Positions 17,156 through 26,899 are shown, numbered from the stretch's first letter. The stretch is 64,000 bases of DNA from JAWHTC01 sp032586155 (GCF_032586155.1 NZ_JAWHTC010000005.1:186001-250000), one strand, 5' to 3'. Notes: a model not told the origin generated them from the letters alone. A program made the numbers and translations.

Positions 17156-19183
17156 ATGACCATGTATCCCAACCTGCTTGAACCTCTCGACCTGGGCCAC
17201 ACTACGTTGAAGAACCGTGTGTTGATGGGCTCGATGCATACGGGTCTGGAAGAGCGCGGCGATTGGGGCCGGGTGGCCGAGTATTATGCGGCCCGCGCCA
17301 AGGGTGGCGCGGCACTGATCGTGACCGGTGGGATGGCGCCCAACAATGAAGGCGGTGTGTTTCCCGGGGCGTCGGGTCTTTATACGCCCGAGGACATTGC
17401 CAATCACAAGATGGTCACCGACCGGGTCCACGCCGAGGGTGGCAAGATCGCGATGCAGATCCTGCACGCGGGACGCTATGCCTATGGGCCGGAATGTGTG
17501 TCGGCCAGCCCGGTGAAGTCGCCGATTTCACCCTTCCCGCCGAAGGAACTGGATGAGGAGGGGATCGAGAAGCAGATCGCCGATTTCGCCACGGCAGCCG
17601 TGCGCGCCAAGGAGGCTGGGTACGACGGTGTCGAGGTGATGGGCTCGGAAGGGTATTTCATCAATCAGTTCCTTGTGACCCATGTGAACAAGCGCACCGA
17701 CCGCTGGGGCGGCTCTTATGAGAACCGGATGCGTCTGCCGATCGAGATCATGAAGCGGGTTCGCGCGGCGGTGGGCGAGGATTTCATCATCATTTACCGC
17801 CTGTCGATGATCGACCTTATTCCCAATGGCTCGACCCATGAAGAAGTGGTGCAACTGGCGCAGGAAATCGAGAAGGCGGGTGCGTCCATCATCAATACCG
17901 GCATCGGCTGGCATGAAGCCCGTGTTCCGACCATTGCCACCAGCGTGCCGCGCCGCGCCTTTGCCTGGGTGACGCAGAAGCTGATGGGCAAGGTGGGCAT
18001 CCCTGTGATCACCTCGAACCGGATCAACACGCCGGAAGTGGCCGAAAGCGTGCTGGCCGAGGGCTGTGCCGACATGGTCAGCATGGCGCGCCCCTTCCTG
18101 GCCGATCCGGAATTCGTGTTGAAGGCCGAGGAAGGCCGCCCGCAGGAAATCGCGCCTTGTATCGGGTGTAACCAGGCCTGTCTGGATCACACGTTCAGCG
18201 GCAAGATTTCGTCCTGCCTGGTCAACCCCGAGGCCTGTTTCGAGACCGAGATCGTGGTGTCGCCGACCGAGGCACCCAAATCGGTGGCCGTTGTTGGCGC
18301 AGGCCCGGCGGGCCTGTCGGCGGCGATGACCGCGGCCGAACGTGGGCACAGAGTGACGTTGTTCGACAAGGCGGGCGAGATCGGCGGGCAGCTCAACATG
18401 GCCAAGAAGATTCCCGGCAAGGAAGAGTTTTTTGGTCTGGTCGAGTGGTTCGAGACCATGATCGACAAATACGGGGTCGAGCTGAAGTTGCGTACGGAAG
18501 CGGCCGCCGATGATCTGGCTGGTTTCGATGAGGTGGTGGTTGCCACCGGTGTGACGCCGCGCGATCCGGGCATCGACGGGCAGGATCGTAAAAATGTTCT
18601 CTCCTATATTGAGCTGCTGCGCGATGGGGCCGAGGCCGGTGACAAAGTTGCCGTGATCGGTGCGGGCGGAATCGGGTTCGATGTGTCGGAATTCCTGGTT
18701 CATGCCGGTGACAGCCCAACCGAGAACATCGATTTGTGGCGCGAGGAATGGGGGGTGGGTGATCCATCGGTCACGCCCGGCGGTCTGGCCGTCGATGGTC
18801 CGCAACCGCATGCAGCCGCGCGCCAGGTCACGCTGATGCAGCGCAAGGCCAAGGCGTTGGGCAAGGGGTTGGGTAAGACGACCGGCTGGATCCACCGTGC
18901 TGCGCTCAAGATGAAGGGCGTCGAGATGATCGGCGGGGTGAACTACGAAAAGATCGACGATGCGGGTCTGCATATCAGCTTTGGTGAGGCACGCGAGAAC
19001 CCGCAGGTGATCGACTGTGATACCGTTGTGCTTTGCGCCGGGCAGATCAGCGAACGCAGCTTGGCGGATGCGCTGATTGCCCAAGGGGTCACACCCCACG
19101 TGATCGGGGGTGCCGATGTGGCCGGCGAGTTGGACGCCAAACGCGCGATTGAGCAGGGTGTGCGGCTGGGCGCGTCGCTCTGA
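17156..19183 (+). CDS. NADH:flavin oxidoreductase, 2,4-dienoyl-CoA reductase type
   Basis: 675 residues from the ATG at 17156 with AAAGGAG upstream. Residues 1-330 are an old-yellow-enzyme TIM barrel binding FMN. A 4Fe-4S cluster motif follows (CIGCNQAC and later Cys, about 340-365), then an FAD domain (VAVVGAGPAGLSAAM, near 380) and an NAD(P) site (KVAVIGAGGIGFDVSE). This architecture is that of FadH, trimethylamine dehydrogenase and related enzymes. The substrate could be an unsaturated acyl-CoA, a methylamine or a stachydrine-like compound. A hairpin follows the stop. Confidence 0.85.
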   Translation: MTMYPNLLEPLDLGHTTLKNRVLMGSMHTGLEERGDWGRVAEYYAARAKGGAALIVTGGMAPNNEGGVFPGASGLYTPEDIANHKMVTDRVHAEGGKIAMQILHAGRYAYGPECVSASPVKSPISPFPPKELDEEGIEKQIADFATAAVRAKEAGYDGVEVMGSEGYFINQFLVTHVNKRTDRWGGSYENRMRLPIEIMKRVRAAVGEDFIIIYRLSMIDLIPNGSTHEEVVQLAQEIEKAGASIINTGIGWHEARVPTIATSVPRRAFAWVTQKLMGKVGIPVITSNRINTPEVAESVLAEGCADMVSMARPFLADPEFVLKAEEGRPQEIAPCIGCNQACLDHTFSGKISSCLVNPEACFETEIVVSPTEAPKSVAVVGAGPAGLSAAMTAAERGHRVTLFDKAGEIGGQLNMAKKIPGKEEFFGLVEWFETMIDKYGVELKLRTEAAADDLAGFDEVVVATGVTPRDPGIDGQDRKNVLSYIELLRDGAEAGDKVAVIGAGGIGFDVSEFLVHAGDSPTENIDLWREEWGVGDPSVTPGGLAVDGPQPHAAARQVTLMQRKAKALGKGLGKTTGWIHRAALKMKGVEMIGGVNYEKIDDAGLHISFGEARENPQVIDCDTVVLCAGQISERSLADALIAQGVTPHVIGGADVAGELDAKRAIEQGVRLGASL

Positions 19184-19190
19184 CAAGATA

Positions 19191-19223
19191 GCGGGAGAAT
19201 TGCCGCCCTCAGGCGTCTCCCGC
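19191..19223 (+). terminator. Hairpin after the flavin oxidoreductase gene
   Basis: GCGGGAGA (19191-19198) pairs perfectly with TCTCCCGC (19216-19223), 8 bp, with a smaller inner GCC/GGC pairing. It starts 8 bases after the stop. No T-run follows, so it may act as an mRNA end stabiliser or a weak terminator. Confidence 0.45.
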
Positions 19224-19608
19224 CCCATTGACGTCAGGTGCTTGTGTACAAGCGCCGGGAGTGCCCACCCCGGCGCCATCGGGCGGCAATGGGGGGACGT
19301 GCCTTTGAACCGGTGCTTCGAAACTGTGTATGCGCGATCCGAGTTTATTACCAAGACAGAGCTTAGGGCCCAGGTTCGTTGTTGGAAGAAGTACTCACTC
19401 GAGCGGCAGCAAAGCACGATTGCGCAGCAAGTTGATCGCAGGCCGCGCGTTCCGCCTCGCCGAGCGATGCGCGGCCCCTCGCGACGGGCACCGCGCAGCG
19501 CAACACCTCGAAAGTGTTACAATCCATCAACGGTAACGTGAGGCGATGTTGTTTGGCAGAACGCAATCGCCACGCTACCTGAGGGTCAAACGCATGAAGG
19601 AGATATGC
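19224..19608. other. Gap before msrP, nothing recognised
   Basis: 385 bp with no credible gene. GCTTGT and ACAAGC form a small inverted repeat around 19240-19253. The msrP promoter is expected here but I see no clear -35/-10 pair. Confidence 0.4.
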
Positions 19609-20511
19609 ATGGCCTACCGCTGGACGCCCGATCTAACCCGAGACGACATCACGCCCGAGCCGCTCTGGCTGAACCGCCGGGCGGTGATGATGGGGGCGGG
19701 GGCCGCCGGGTTGGGCCTGATCGGAGCCGGACGTGCGCGAGCCGAGGCGCTTGAGCCCAACAGTTATGAAGACATTACCAGTTACAATAATTTCTACGAG
19801 TTCGGCTGGAACAAGGATGATCCGGCAAAACATGCCGGTGGGCTGACCATTGAACCCTGGAGCATCGAAATCGACGGGTTGGTCGAGCGGCCGGGCACAT
19901 ATGATCTGAATGAGATCCTGGCCGAGATGACCATAGAGGAACGCATCTATCGCTTTCGCTGTGTCGAGGCCTGGTCGATGGTGGTGCCGTGGAACGGCTT
20001 CGAACTGGCCGACCTGCTGAATTTCGCGGGCGTCAGGGAGGGCGCGAAATACGTGGCGTTTGAAACCCTGCACCGCCCGGCGGAAATGCCGGGACAGAAG
20101 GGGGGAGGGATAGAGTGGCCCTATCGTGAGGGGTTGCGTCTGGACGAGGCGATGCATCCGCTGGCCCTGATGGCGACCGGGCTCTATGGCAAACCGATGC
20201 CGCGGCAGAACGGGGCGCCAATCCGGTTGGTGGTGCCGTGGAAATATGGCTTCAAATCGATCAAGTCGATCGTGAAGATCACCCTGACCGACACCCAGCC
20301 GCAGACCACGTGGAACATGTTGCAGCCGGGCGAATACGGTTTCTATGCCAATGTGAACCCCGAGGTTGATCACCCCCGCTGGTCTCAGGCGCGCGAGCGG
20401 GTGATCGGGGGCGGGTTGTTCGCGGCCAAAAAACGGACGCTGATGTTCAATGGCTATGAGAAAGAGGTAGCCTCGCTCTATGATGGGATGGACTTGGAGA
20501 CCTTCTATTGA
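19609..20511 (+). CDS. msrP: Periplasmic protein-methionine-sulfoxide reductase, catalytic subunit
   Basis: 300 residues from the ATG at 19609, chosen for AAGGAG 7 bases upstream. A twin-arginine signal (LNRRAVMMGAGAAGLGLIG, ending ARAEA near residue 46) exports the folded molybdopterin enzyme. The body is the sulfite-oxidase-like fold with the molybdenum-ligand Cys118 in YRFRCVEAW. MsrP repairs methionine sulfoxide in periplasmic proteins using electrons from MsrQ. The stop overlaps the TTG start of the next small gene, so the three genes form one unit. Confidence 0.92.
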   Translation: MAYRWTPDLTRDDITPEPLWLNRRAVMMGAGAAGLGLIGAGRARAEALEPNSYEDITSYNNFYEFGWNKDDPAKHAGGLTIEPWSIEIDGLVERPGTYDLNEILAEMTIEERIYRFRCVEAWSMVVPWNGFELADLLNFAGVREGAKYVAFETLHRPAEMPGQKGGGIEWPYREGLRLDEAMHPLALMATGLYGKPMPRQNGAPIRLVVPWKYGFKSIKSIVKITLTDTQPQTTWNMLQPGEYGFYANVNPEVDHPRWSQARERVIGGGLFAAKKRTLMFNGYEKEVASLYDGMDLETFY

Positions 20512-20723
20512 GTGACATTATCCTCACCTCTGTTCTGACCTGCCCCGCGTGCGGGCATGTTGAAAGCTGTGAAATGCCGACCGATGCCTGCCAGTGGTTT
20601 TATGAATGCACGGCATGTGGAGCGGTGTTGAAGCCCAAGCCTGGTGACTGTTGTGTGTTCTGTTCCTACGGCACGGTGCCATGCCCGCCGATCCAGGCGG
20701 GTGATGATTGCTGTGGTGGGTGA
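20508..20723 (+). CDS. GDCCVxC-domain small Cys-rich protein
   Basis: 71 residues starting at TTG (20508), which overlaps the msrP stop. It has CPACGH near residue 12, ECTACG near 34 and the signature GDCCVFCSYGTVPCPP at about 46-61, nine or more Cys in all. This matches the family named GDCCVxC domain-containing (seleno)proteins, often seen beside mercury or metal transport genes; this copy uses Cys. It probably binds a metal through its zinc-ribbon-like pairs. Its position between msrP and msrQ is unusual. Role unknown. Confidence 0.75.
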   Translation: MSDIILTSVLTCPACGHVESCEMPTDACQWFYECTACGAVLKPKPGDCCVFCSYGTVPCPPIQAGDDCCGG

Positions 20724-20724
20724 C

Positions 20725-21336
20725 ATGGCGGCTTGGGTGAATCAAATGACGCGGCACATTCCCACGTGGCTTATCTATGCCGCCGGGTTTGCCCATATCG
20801 CCTGGCTGTTCTGGTTGGGGGAAACCGGCGGCCTGGGCCCCGAGCCGATCAATGCGTTGGAGCGCGAGCTGGGCGAGATGGGGTTGAAGTTGATCATTGC
20901 CGGGCTGACGATCACGCCGCTGATGAGACTGGCGCGGGTGAACCTGGTCAAGTTTCGCCGGGCAATCGGTCTGACGGCGTTTCTGTATATATGTGTCCAT
21001 CTGCTGGTCTGGCTGCTGCTGGATGTTTTTCTGCTGTCTGAGATCTGGGGCGATATCGTGAAACGTCCGTACATAACGGTCGGCATGGCGGGGTTTGTGG
21101 CCTTGGTGCCGCTGGCGGTGACGTCGAACAACTGGTCCGTTCGCAAGATGGGGGCAGGAGCGTGGAAGCGATTGCACCGACTCACCTATATAGCGGCGGT
21201 TCTGGGAGCGGTGCATTTCGTGATGATCGGCAAAGTCTGGGAGATCGAGGCGCTGGCCTATCTGGGGGTGGTTGTGGCGTTGTTGGCTCTGCGAGTGAAG
21301 CCAAGGTTTCGGCAGCGGGCGCGAATGGTGGGTTGA
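20725..21336 (+). CDS. msrQ: Heme membrane subunit MsrQ
   Basis: 203 residues from the ATG at 20725, one base after the preceding stop; an in-frame Met at 20704 is possible. It is a ferric-reductase-like membrane protein of about six helices, with candidate heme His in FLYICVHLLVWLLL and RLHRLTYIAAVLGAVHFVM. MsrQ takes electrons from the quinone pool or cytoplasmic flavin reductase and gives them to MsrP. Family length (about 200) fits. Confidence 0.9.
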   Translation: MAAWVNQMTRHIPTWLIYAAGFAHIAWLFWLGETGGLGPEPINALERELGEMGLKLIIAGLTITPLMRLARVNLVKFRRAIGLTAFLYICVHLLVWLLLDVFLLSEIWGDIVKRPYITVGMAGFVALVPLAVTSNNWSVRKMGAGAWKRLHRLTYIAAVLGAVHFVMIGKVWEIEALAYLGVVVALLALRVKPRFRQRARMVG

Positions 21337-21355
21337 ACATCCATCCCACCAGGGT

Positions 21356-21603
21356 GAATCGCGGGTGACCCGGGCAAAATCCGTATCGATTCACTCCACA
21401 GTCCAGCAAATCAGCCGAATTCTTCTTCCGATTCACCGACGAGTCGCAGTGATTCAGGTCCGATTCACCCCTTCCCACCAGAAATTCCGGAAAAAATGCA
21501 CCCGATTCAGGGGTGAATCGGAGTGAATCGCTGGCGAGTCGGAGTGATTCAGTGCGATTCACGGTAAGAGTCGCGCGGAGAGTCGGGAGATTCACGGTGA
21601 GTC
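21356..21603. repeat. Helically phased array of 16 GANTC sites
   Basis: GANTC starts at 21356, 21388, 21430, 21441, 21451, 21462, 21504, 21515, 21525, 21536, 21546, 21556, 21568, 21580, 21589 and 21599. The variants are GATTC, GAATC and GAGTC. Offsets from the first divided by 10.57 are all within about 0.2 of an integer, so the sites lie on one face of the helix over 23 turns. GANTC is the CcrM adenine-methylation site. Random expectation is about one site in this length. The array lies between msrQ and the rRNA promoter. Confidence 0.85.
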
Positions 21604-21604
21604 T

Positions 21605-21625
21605 TGGGGATAAGCCTGTGGATAA
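21605..21625 (-). promoter_or_regulatory. Pair of DnaA boxes
   Basis: TGTGGATAA at 21617-21625 is the exact complement of the consensus DnaA box TTATCCACA. TGGGGATAA at 21605-21613 differs by one base. They are 12 bp apart and start two bases after the last GANTC site. They could bind DnaA for transcription control or replication. Usual alphaproteobacterial origin neighbours (hemE, parAB, gidA, dnaA) are absent from this window. Confidence 0.6.
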
Positions 21626-21710
21626 CCCTAAATGTGGGGGTGGGGGATGCCGCGACGCAGCAATAATGTTGCGCAAAACCATTCCTGAACGAAATTTTGC
21701 CGATGTAACC

Positions 21711-21740
21711 CCCTGTTTTCATGGGAAAAACAGGGTTTTT
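21711..21740 (+). terminator. Rho-independent terminator upstream of the rRNA promoter
   Basis: CCCTGTTTT (21711-21719) and AAAACAGGG (21727-21735) form a 9-bp stem with a 7-base loop, followed by TTTTT. It would end plus-strand transcription coming from msrPQ before the rRNA promoter, about 375 bp after the msrQ stop. Confidence 0.7.
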
Positions 21741-21741
21741 C

Positions 21742-21801
21742 AAAAAAAGATGACGTTTTCCAAAAAAAGGGGTTGCGGGTATGCGCCACTAACCGTAGAA
21801 C
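21742..21801 (+). promoter_or_regulatory. Probable rRNA operon promoter with A-tract UP element
   Basis: A -35-like TTGCGG (21773-21778) and -10-like TAGAAC (21796-21801) are separated by 17 bp. Directly upstream are A-tracts at 21742-21748 and 21762-21768 and a T-tract at 21756-21759, typical of an UP element bound by RNA polymerase alpha. The distance to boxA (about 150 bp) and to 16S (about 440 bp) fits an rrn leader. The same -35 sequence appears before the fMet tRNA. Confidence 0.55.
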
Positions 21802-21952
21802 CCCCCTCACCGGCGACGCAGAGATGCACACCGGGGCGCCAAACGGGCCACAGCGGAAACGCAGACGGCAACGCGACGCAGACTACAACGAAGATACGGC
21901 AGGCGGGGCGCGCCAGGAAGTAGTGGCGCATCTCAGTTAGTTTTGTCTTCAC

Positions 21953-21963
21953 GCTCTTTGAAA
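21953..21963 (+). promoter_or_regulatory. rrn boxA antitermination element
   Basis: GCTCTTTGAAA matches the boxA consensus (TGCTCTTTAACA in E. coli), which recruits NusB/S10 to the transcript so that polymerase reads through the long untranslated rRNA operon. It lies in the leader, 10 bases before the 5' strand of the pre-16S processing stem. Confidence 0.65.
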
Positions 21964-21972
21964 TCGATAGTA

Positions 21973-21986
21973 TCTGAAGAGATATG
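21973..21986 (+). other. 5' strand of pre-16S processing stem
   Basis: TCTGAAGAGATATG is perfectly complementary to CATATCTCTTCAGA at 23806-23819, after 16S. The 14-bp stem brackets the pre-16S RNA and is a likely RNase III target. The remaining leader holds a 9-bp hairpin with an AGCC loop (22172-22193) and a 6-bp hairpin directly before 16S (22225-22240). Confidence 0.7.
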
Positions 21987-22243
21987 TGGGCGGTTTGGTT
22001 CATTCGATGAACAAACAACTGCACATATTTCAACTACCTAGCGAAGGCTTCGGCCTTAGCGATGATGGATAGTCAGCTTCACTGTTTGGACGGTTTCTTG
22101 TTTTCTTATGAAAACCTGAAGCACGACAAACAGAGACTTGTTCAAGCTTTCAGTAAGGCTTGGACATGAATGTTCCGACCAGCCGGTCGGAACGCATATG
22201 TGCAGAGGTTCGAACGTCAAGGATAAGCAAGTAATTGCTTTTC

Positions 22244-23716
<1,473 letters not shown>

Positions 23717-23846
23717 GTTCCGGCAAATGAGCTTGCTCATTTCGACGAACACTTAGCAGAAGATCGGTACCTTTGCCGATCAACATCTAAGGACCAGGCC
23801 GTCCTCATATCTCTTCAGACATAGATTTCAGGCCACCGGCCTGTTT

Positions 23847-23923
<77 letters not shown>

Positions 23924-23940
23924 TTCCTTCGGGATTTCAT

Positions 23941-24016
23941 GGGGCCTTAGCTCAGCTGGGAGAGCGCCTGATTTGCATTCAGGAGGTCAGCGGTTCGATC
24001 CCGCTAGGCTCCACCA
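23941..24016 (+). tRNA. tRNA-Ala (TGC)
   Basis: A 76-nt cloverleaf from GGGGCCTTAGCTCAGC to an encoded CCA, with anticodon TGC at 23974-23976. It is the second spacer tRNA, 17 bp after tRNA-Ile. Confidence 0.97.
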
Positions 24017-24382
24017 ACTTCTTCGATTTGATCGCTAAGCACTGGCAAGTGTTTAGCCGTCCAATCGGACGAATTGACATCGTATAGAGAGATATCAAAA
24101 TCAACACCGTTTGGTATTCATAAGTAAGTGAATATCTCAGTATTGTGCCGCGACTTCGGTCAAAGCGAGCATCGGGCAATCCCTTTCCTCGGAAAACCCT
24201 TTGTATGCATGCTGAAAAGAACAGTGTTGTCCAAGTCAAGTACACTAACCCGAGTGTTCCGCACGGAACACTCATTGTCTGGCGCAAGCCAGGCGGGAAA
24301 GTATGCTTTTGATCCAGAATAAGGGTGCAAAGGTTGTTCCAGCTTCCTAGCACCGCGGCAGTAACCTGTCTTTTTCTGGATC
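24017..24382 (+). other. tRNA-Ala to 23S spacer with hairpins
   Basis: A 366-bp spacer with no gene. GAGTGTTCCG / CGGAACACTC (24252-24273) is a perfect 10-bp hairpin with a CA loop. TTTGATCCAGAA (24308-24319) is the exact complement of TTCTGGATCAAA (24374-24385), so it can compete with the pre-23S processing stem. Confidence 0.6.
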
Positions 24383-24513
24383 AAATCAAGCGCGAGAAGG
24401 GCGTTTGGTGAATGCCTTGGCAGTAAGAGGCGATGAAAGACGTGATACTCTGCGATAAGCCATGGGGAGCTGAGAATAAGCTTTGATCCATGGATTTCTG
24501 AATGGGGGAACCC

Positions 24514-24566
24514 ACCTGACAGTTTTCTATTGTTACTTCGGTAATCAATAGACGGCTGAAACAGGT
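24514..24566 (+). other. Extended helix-9 insertion in 23S
   Basis: ACCTG (24514-24518) pairs with CAGGT (24562-24566), with an inner hairpin TCTATTG / CAATAGA topped by TTACTTCGGTAA. Helix 9 is a known hotspot for short intervening sequences in alphaproteobacterial 23S genes and is often cleaved. No ORF. Confidence 0.6.
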
Positions 24567-24942
24567 ATTTATAACCTGAATACATAGGGTTATAAAAGCA
24601 AACCCGGGGAACTGAAACATCTAAGTACCCGGAGGAAAGGAAATCAATTGATACTCCCCTAGTAGCGGCGAGCGAACGGGGACCAGCCGAGCCTTGAGTG
24701 TGAATAGAATGGTCTGGAAAGACCAACCATAGTGGGTGACAGTCCCGTATATGAAGCATGATAGGACGTATTAAGTAGGGCGGAACACGTGAAATTCTGT
24801 CTGAAGATCGGAGGACCACCTTCGAAGGCTAAGTACTCCTTACTGACCGATAGTGAACCAGTACCGTGAGGGAAAGGTGAAAAGCACCCCGACGAGGGGA
24901 GTGAAACAGTTCCTGAAACCGAATGCCTACAATCAGTCGGAG

Positions 24943-25549
24943 CTTGACTGGACTCTAATGACAATCTTTGTCAGATGTTTCCCAAATGAATGAGGGAAGC
25001 AGATGGCAGATGGAACTTTCGCAGCAGCGTTGATCGTGCTCGGTCTTTGGGACATGAGCACCAATCACTGTGGCACGGAAACGGGATGCCTGGGGCGCGC
25101 AGATGTTGCGCCGCGGTTTGCCATTTCGGCCGGCGAAGTTCTAACGCGAGCGGCACCGACCACGCAGGAAATCTACCTGCGATACGATCTGGGCCACCGC
25201 AATGGACCATTTGGACATGCCGTTGGCTTTTCAGTCGGCGGAAACGGGGAGCTCTGGGTCGGCTACGGTCAGACCTACCACAAGAAAATCGGCAACTCGC
25301 CGATCTTCGCCGAGCTTCACGCCATGGCCGGTCTATACGCAGACAATGGAGGTTGGGACCTGGGTCATCCGATCGAATTCAGATCGGGGATCGAGTTCGG
25401 ATACGAAAATCGGAACGGATGGCGGTTTGGCCTGAGTTACGATCATCGCTCCAACACAGGGGTTTTTGCCAACTACAATCCCGGCATCGAAACGGTGCAA
25501 TTCCGGGTCTCCATCCCAACGAAATGATTGTTATTAGTGTCCAGTCTTG
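24943..25549 (+). mobile_element. 607-bp intervening sequence (IVS) in 23S helix 25
   Basis: Conserved 23S sequence runs up to CAGTCGGAG (ending 24942) and resumes at TGACGGCGTACC (from 25550). The two ends of the insert, 24943-24966 and 25526-25549, form a 24-position stem with 21 pairs (one G-U) and three U-U mismatches, the hallmark of an RNase III-excised IVS. Helix 25 is an established IVS site, for example in Salmonella. Known IVSs are usually 50-300 nt and rarely coding; this one contains a complete 174-codon ORF. No transposase, intron core or homing endonuclease is present. Confidence 0.88.
25003..25527 (+). CDS. PagL-like lipid A 3-O-deacylase encoded inside 23S rRNA
   Basis: 174 residues, ATG at 25003 with GAGGGAAG upstream; the stop TGA overlaps the first two bases of the 3' IVS stem strand. 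The C-terminal part carries the PagL (lipid A 3-O-deacylase / acyloxyacyl hydrolase) signature: His148-x-Ser150-Asn151 in YDHRSN, then Asn159-Pro-Gly-x-Glu163. This corresponds to the His-Ser-Glu triad of the outer-membrane enzyme that removes the 3-linked acyl chain of lipid A. Amphipathic beta-strands (IYLRYDLGH, GELWVGYGQTY, IEFRSGIEFGYENRNGWRF) fit an eight-stranded barrel. The N-terminus has only a short hydrophobic stretch (FAAALIVLGLW), not a clear signal peptide. Base composition is lower in GC than flanking genes. Family assignment is good; expression and export are unknown. Confidence 0.8.
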   Translation: MADGTFAAALIVLGLWDMSTNHCGTETGCLGRADVAPRFAISAGEVLTRAAPTTQEIYLRYDLGHRNGPFGHAVGFSVGGNGELWVGYGQTYHKKIGNSPIFAELHAMAGLYADNGGWDLGHPIEFRSGIEFGYENRNGWRFGLSYDHRSNTGVFANYNPGIETVQFRVSIPTK

Positions 25550-26048
25550 TGACGGCGTACCTTTTGTATAATGGGTCATCGACTTGGTCTTACAAGCAAG
25601 CTTAAGCCGTTAGGTGTAGGCGTAGCGAAAGCGAGTCTTAATAGGGCGAATGAGTTTGTAGGATCAGACCCGAAACCGAGTGATCTAGGCATGGCCAGGT
25701 TGAAGGTGCAGTAACATGCACTGGAGGACCGAACCCACATCTGTTGAAAAAGATCGGGATGAGCTGTGCCTAGGGGTGAAAGGCCAATCAAACTCGGAGA
25801 TAGCTGGTTCTCTGCGAAATCTATTTAGGTAGAGCGTCATCCGAATACCCCGGGGGGTAGAGCACTGGATGGGTAATGGGGCCCCACAGGCTTACTGATC
25901 CTAACCAAACTCCGAATACCCGGGAGTACTAGATGGCAGACACACTGCGGATGCTAACGTCCGTAGTGGAGAGGGAAACAACCCTGACCTCCAGCTAAGG
26001 CCCCTAATTCATGGCTAAGTGGGAAAGCAGGTGGGACGACCAAAACAA

Positions 26049-26079
<31 letters not shown>

Positions 26080-26816
26080 TAAAGATAGCGTAACAGCTCA
26101 CTGGTCTAAATAAGTTGTCCTGCGGCGAAGATGTAACGGGGCTCAAGCCATGAGCCGAAGCTGAGGATGCCGTAAGGCATGGTAGCAGAGCGTAGTGTGA
26201 CATAACTCCTATCCTCTTTAGCACCCTTCGGGGTGTCATGGAGGACTTGGAGTTTTCTGTGAAGCCGGCGTGTGAACGATCCGGTGGAGAGATCACTAGT
26301 GAGAATGATGACATGAGTAGCGACAAAGAGGGTGAGAGACCCTCTCGCCGAAAATCCAAGGGTTCCTGCTTAAAGCTAATCTGAGCAGGGTAAGCCGGCC
26401 CCTAAGCCGAGGCCGAAAGGCGTAGGCGATGGGAACCAGGTTAATATTCCTGGGCCATGTGGTGGTGACGGATCGCAGGTGTAGTTCTTCCTTATCGGAT
26501 TGGAAGGGCTGCTGAGCGGTTCCTGGAAATAGCCCCACTATCAGACCGTACCCTAAACCGACACAGGTGGATAGGTAGAGTATACCAAGGCGCTTGAGAG
26601 AACTATGTTGAAGGAACTCGGCAAAATACCTCCGTAAGTTCGCGAGAAGGAGGCCCGGTTCCTAGGCAACTAGGGGCTGGGGGCACAAACCAGGGGGTGG
26701 CGACTGTTTACTAAAAACACAGGGCTCTGCGAAGTCGCAAGACGACGTATAGGGTCTGACGCCTGCCCGGTGCCTGAAGGTTAAAAGGAGGGGTGAGAGC
26801 TCTGAATTGAAGCCCA

Positions 26817-26899
<83 letters not shown>

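Noticed and set aside
21356..22243. Chromosomal origin of replication
   Set aside because: GANTC array, DnaA boxes and A-tracts are suggestive, but only two DnaA boxes are seen, usual origin neighbours are absent, and the A-tracts are explained by the rRNA promoter. Kept as an open question.
24160..24819. Antisense and sense open frames across 16S and 23S other than 25003-25527
   Set aside because: They fall in conserved rRNA sequence and carry no protein motifs.
24943..25549. Group I or group II intron, or an assembly chimera, in 23S
   Set aside because: No intron core, no reverse transcriptase or LAGLIDADG/HNH ORF; helix-25 placement and complementary ends match an RNase III IVS. A chimera would not create the matched stem.
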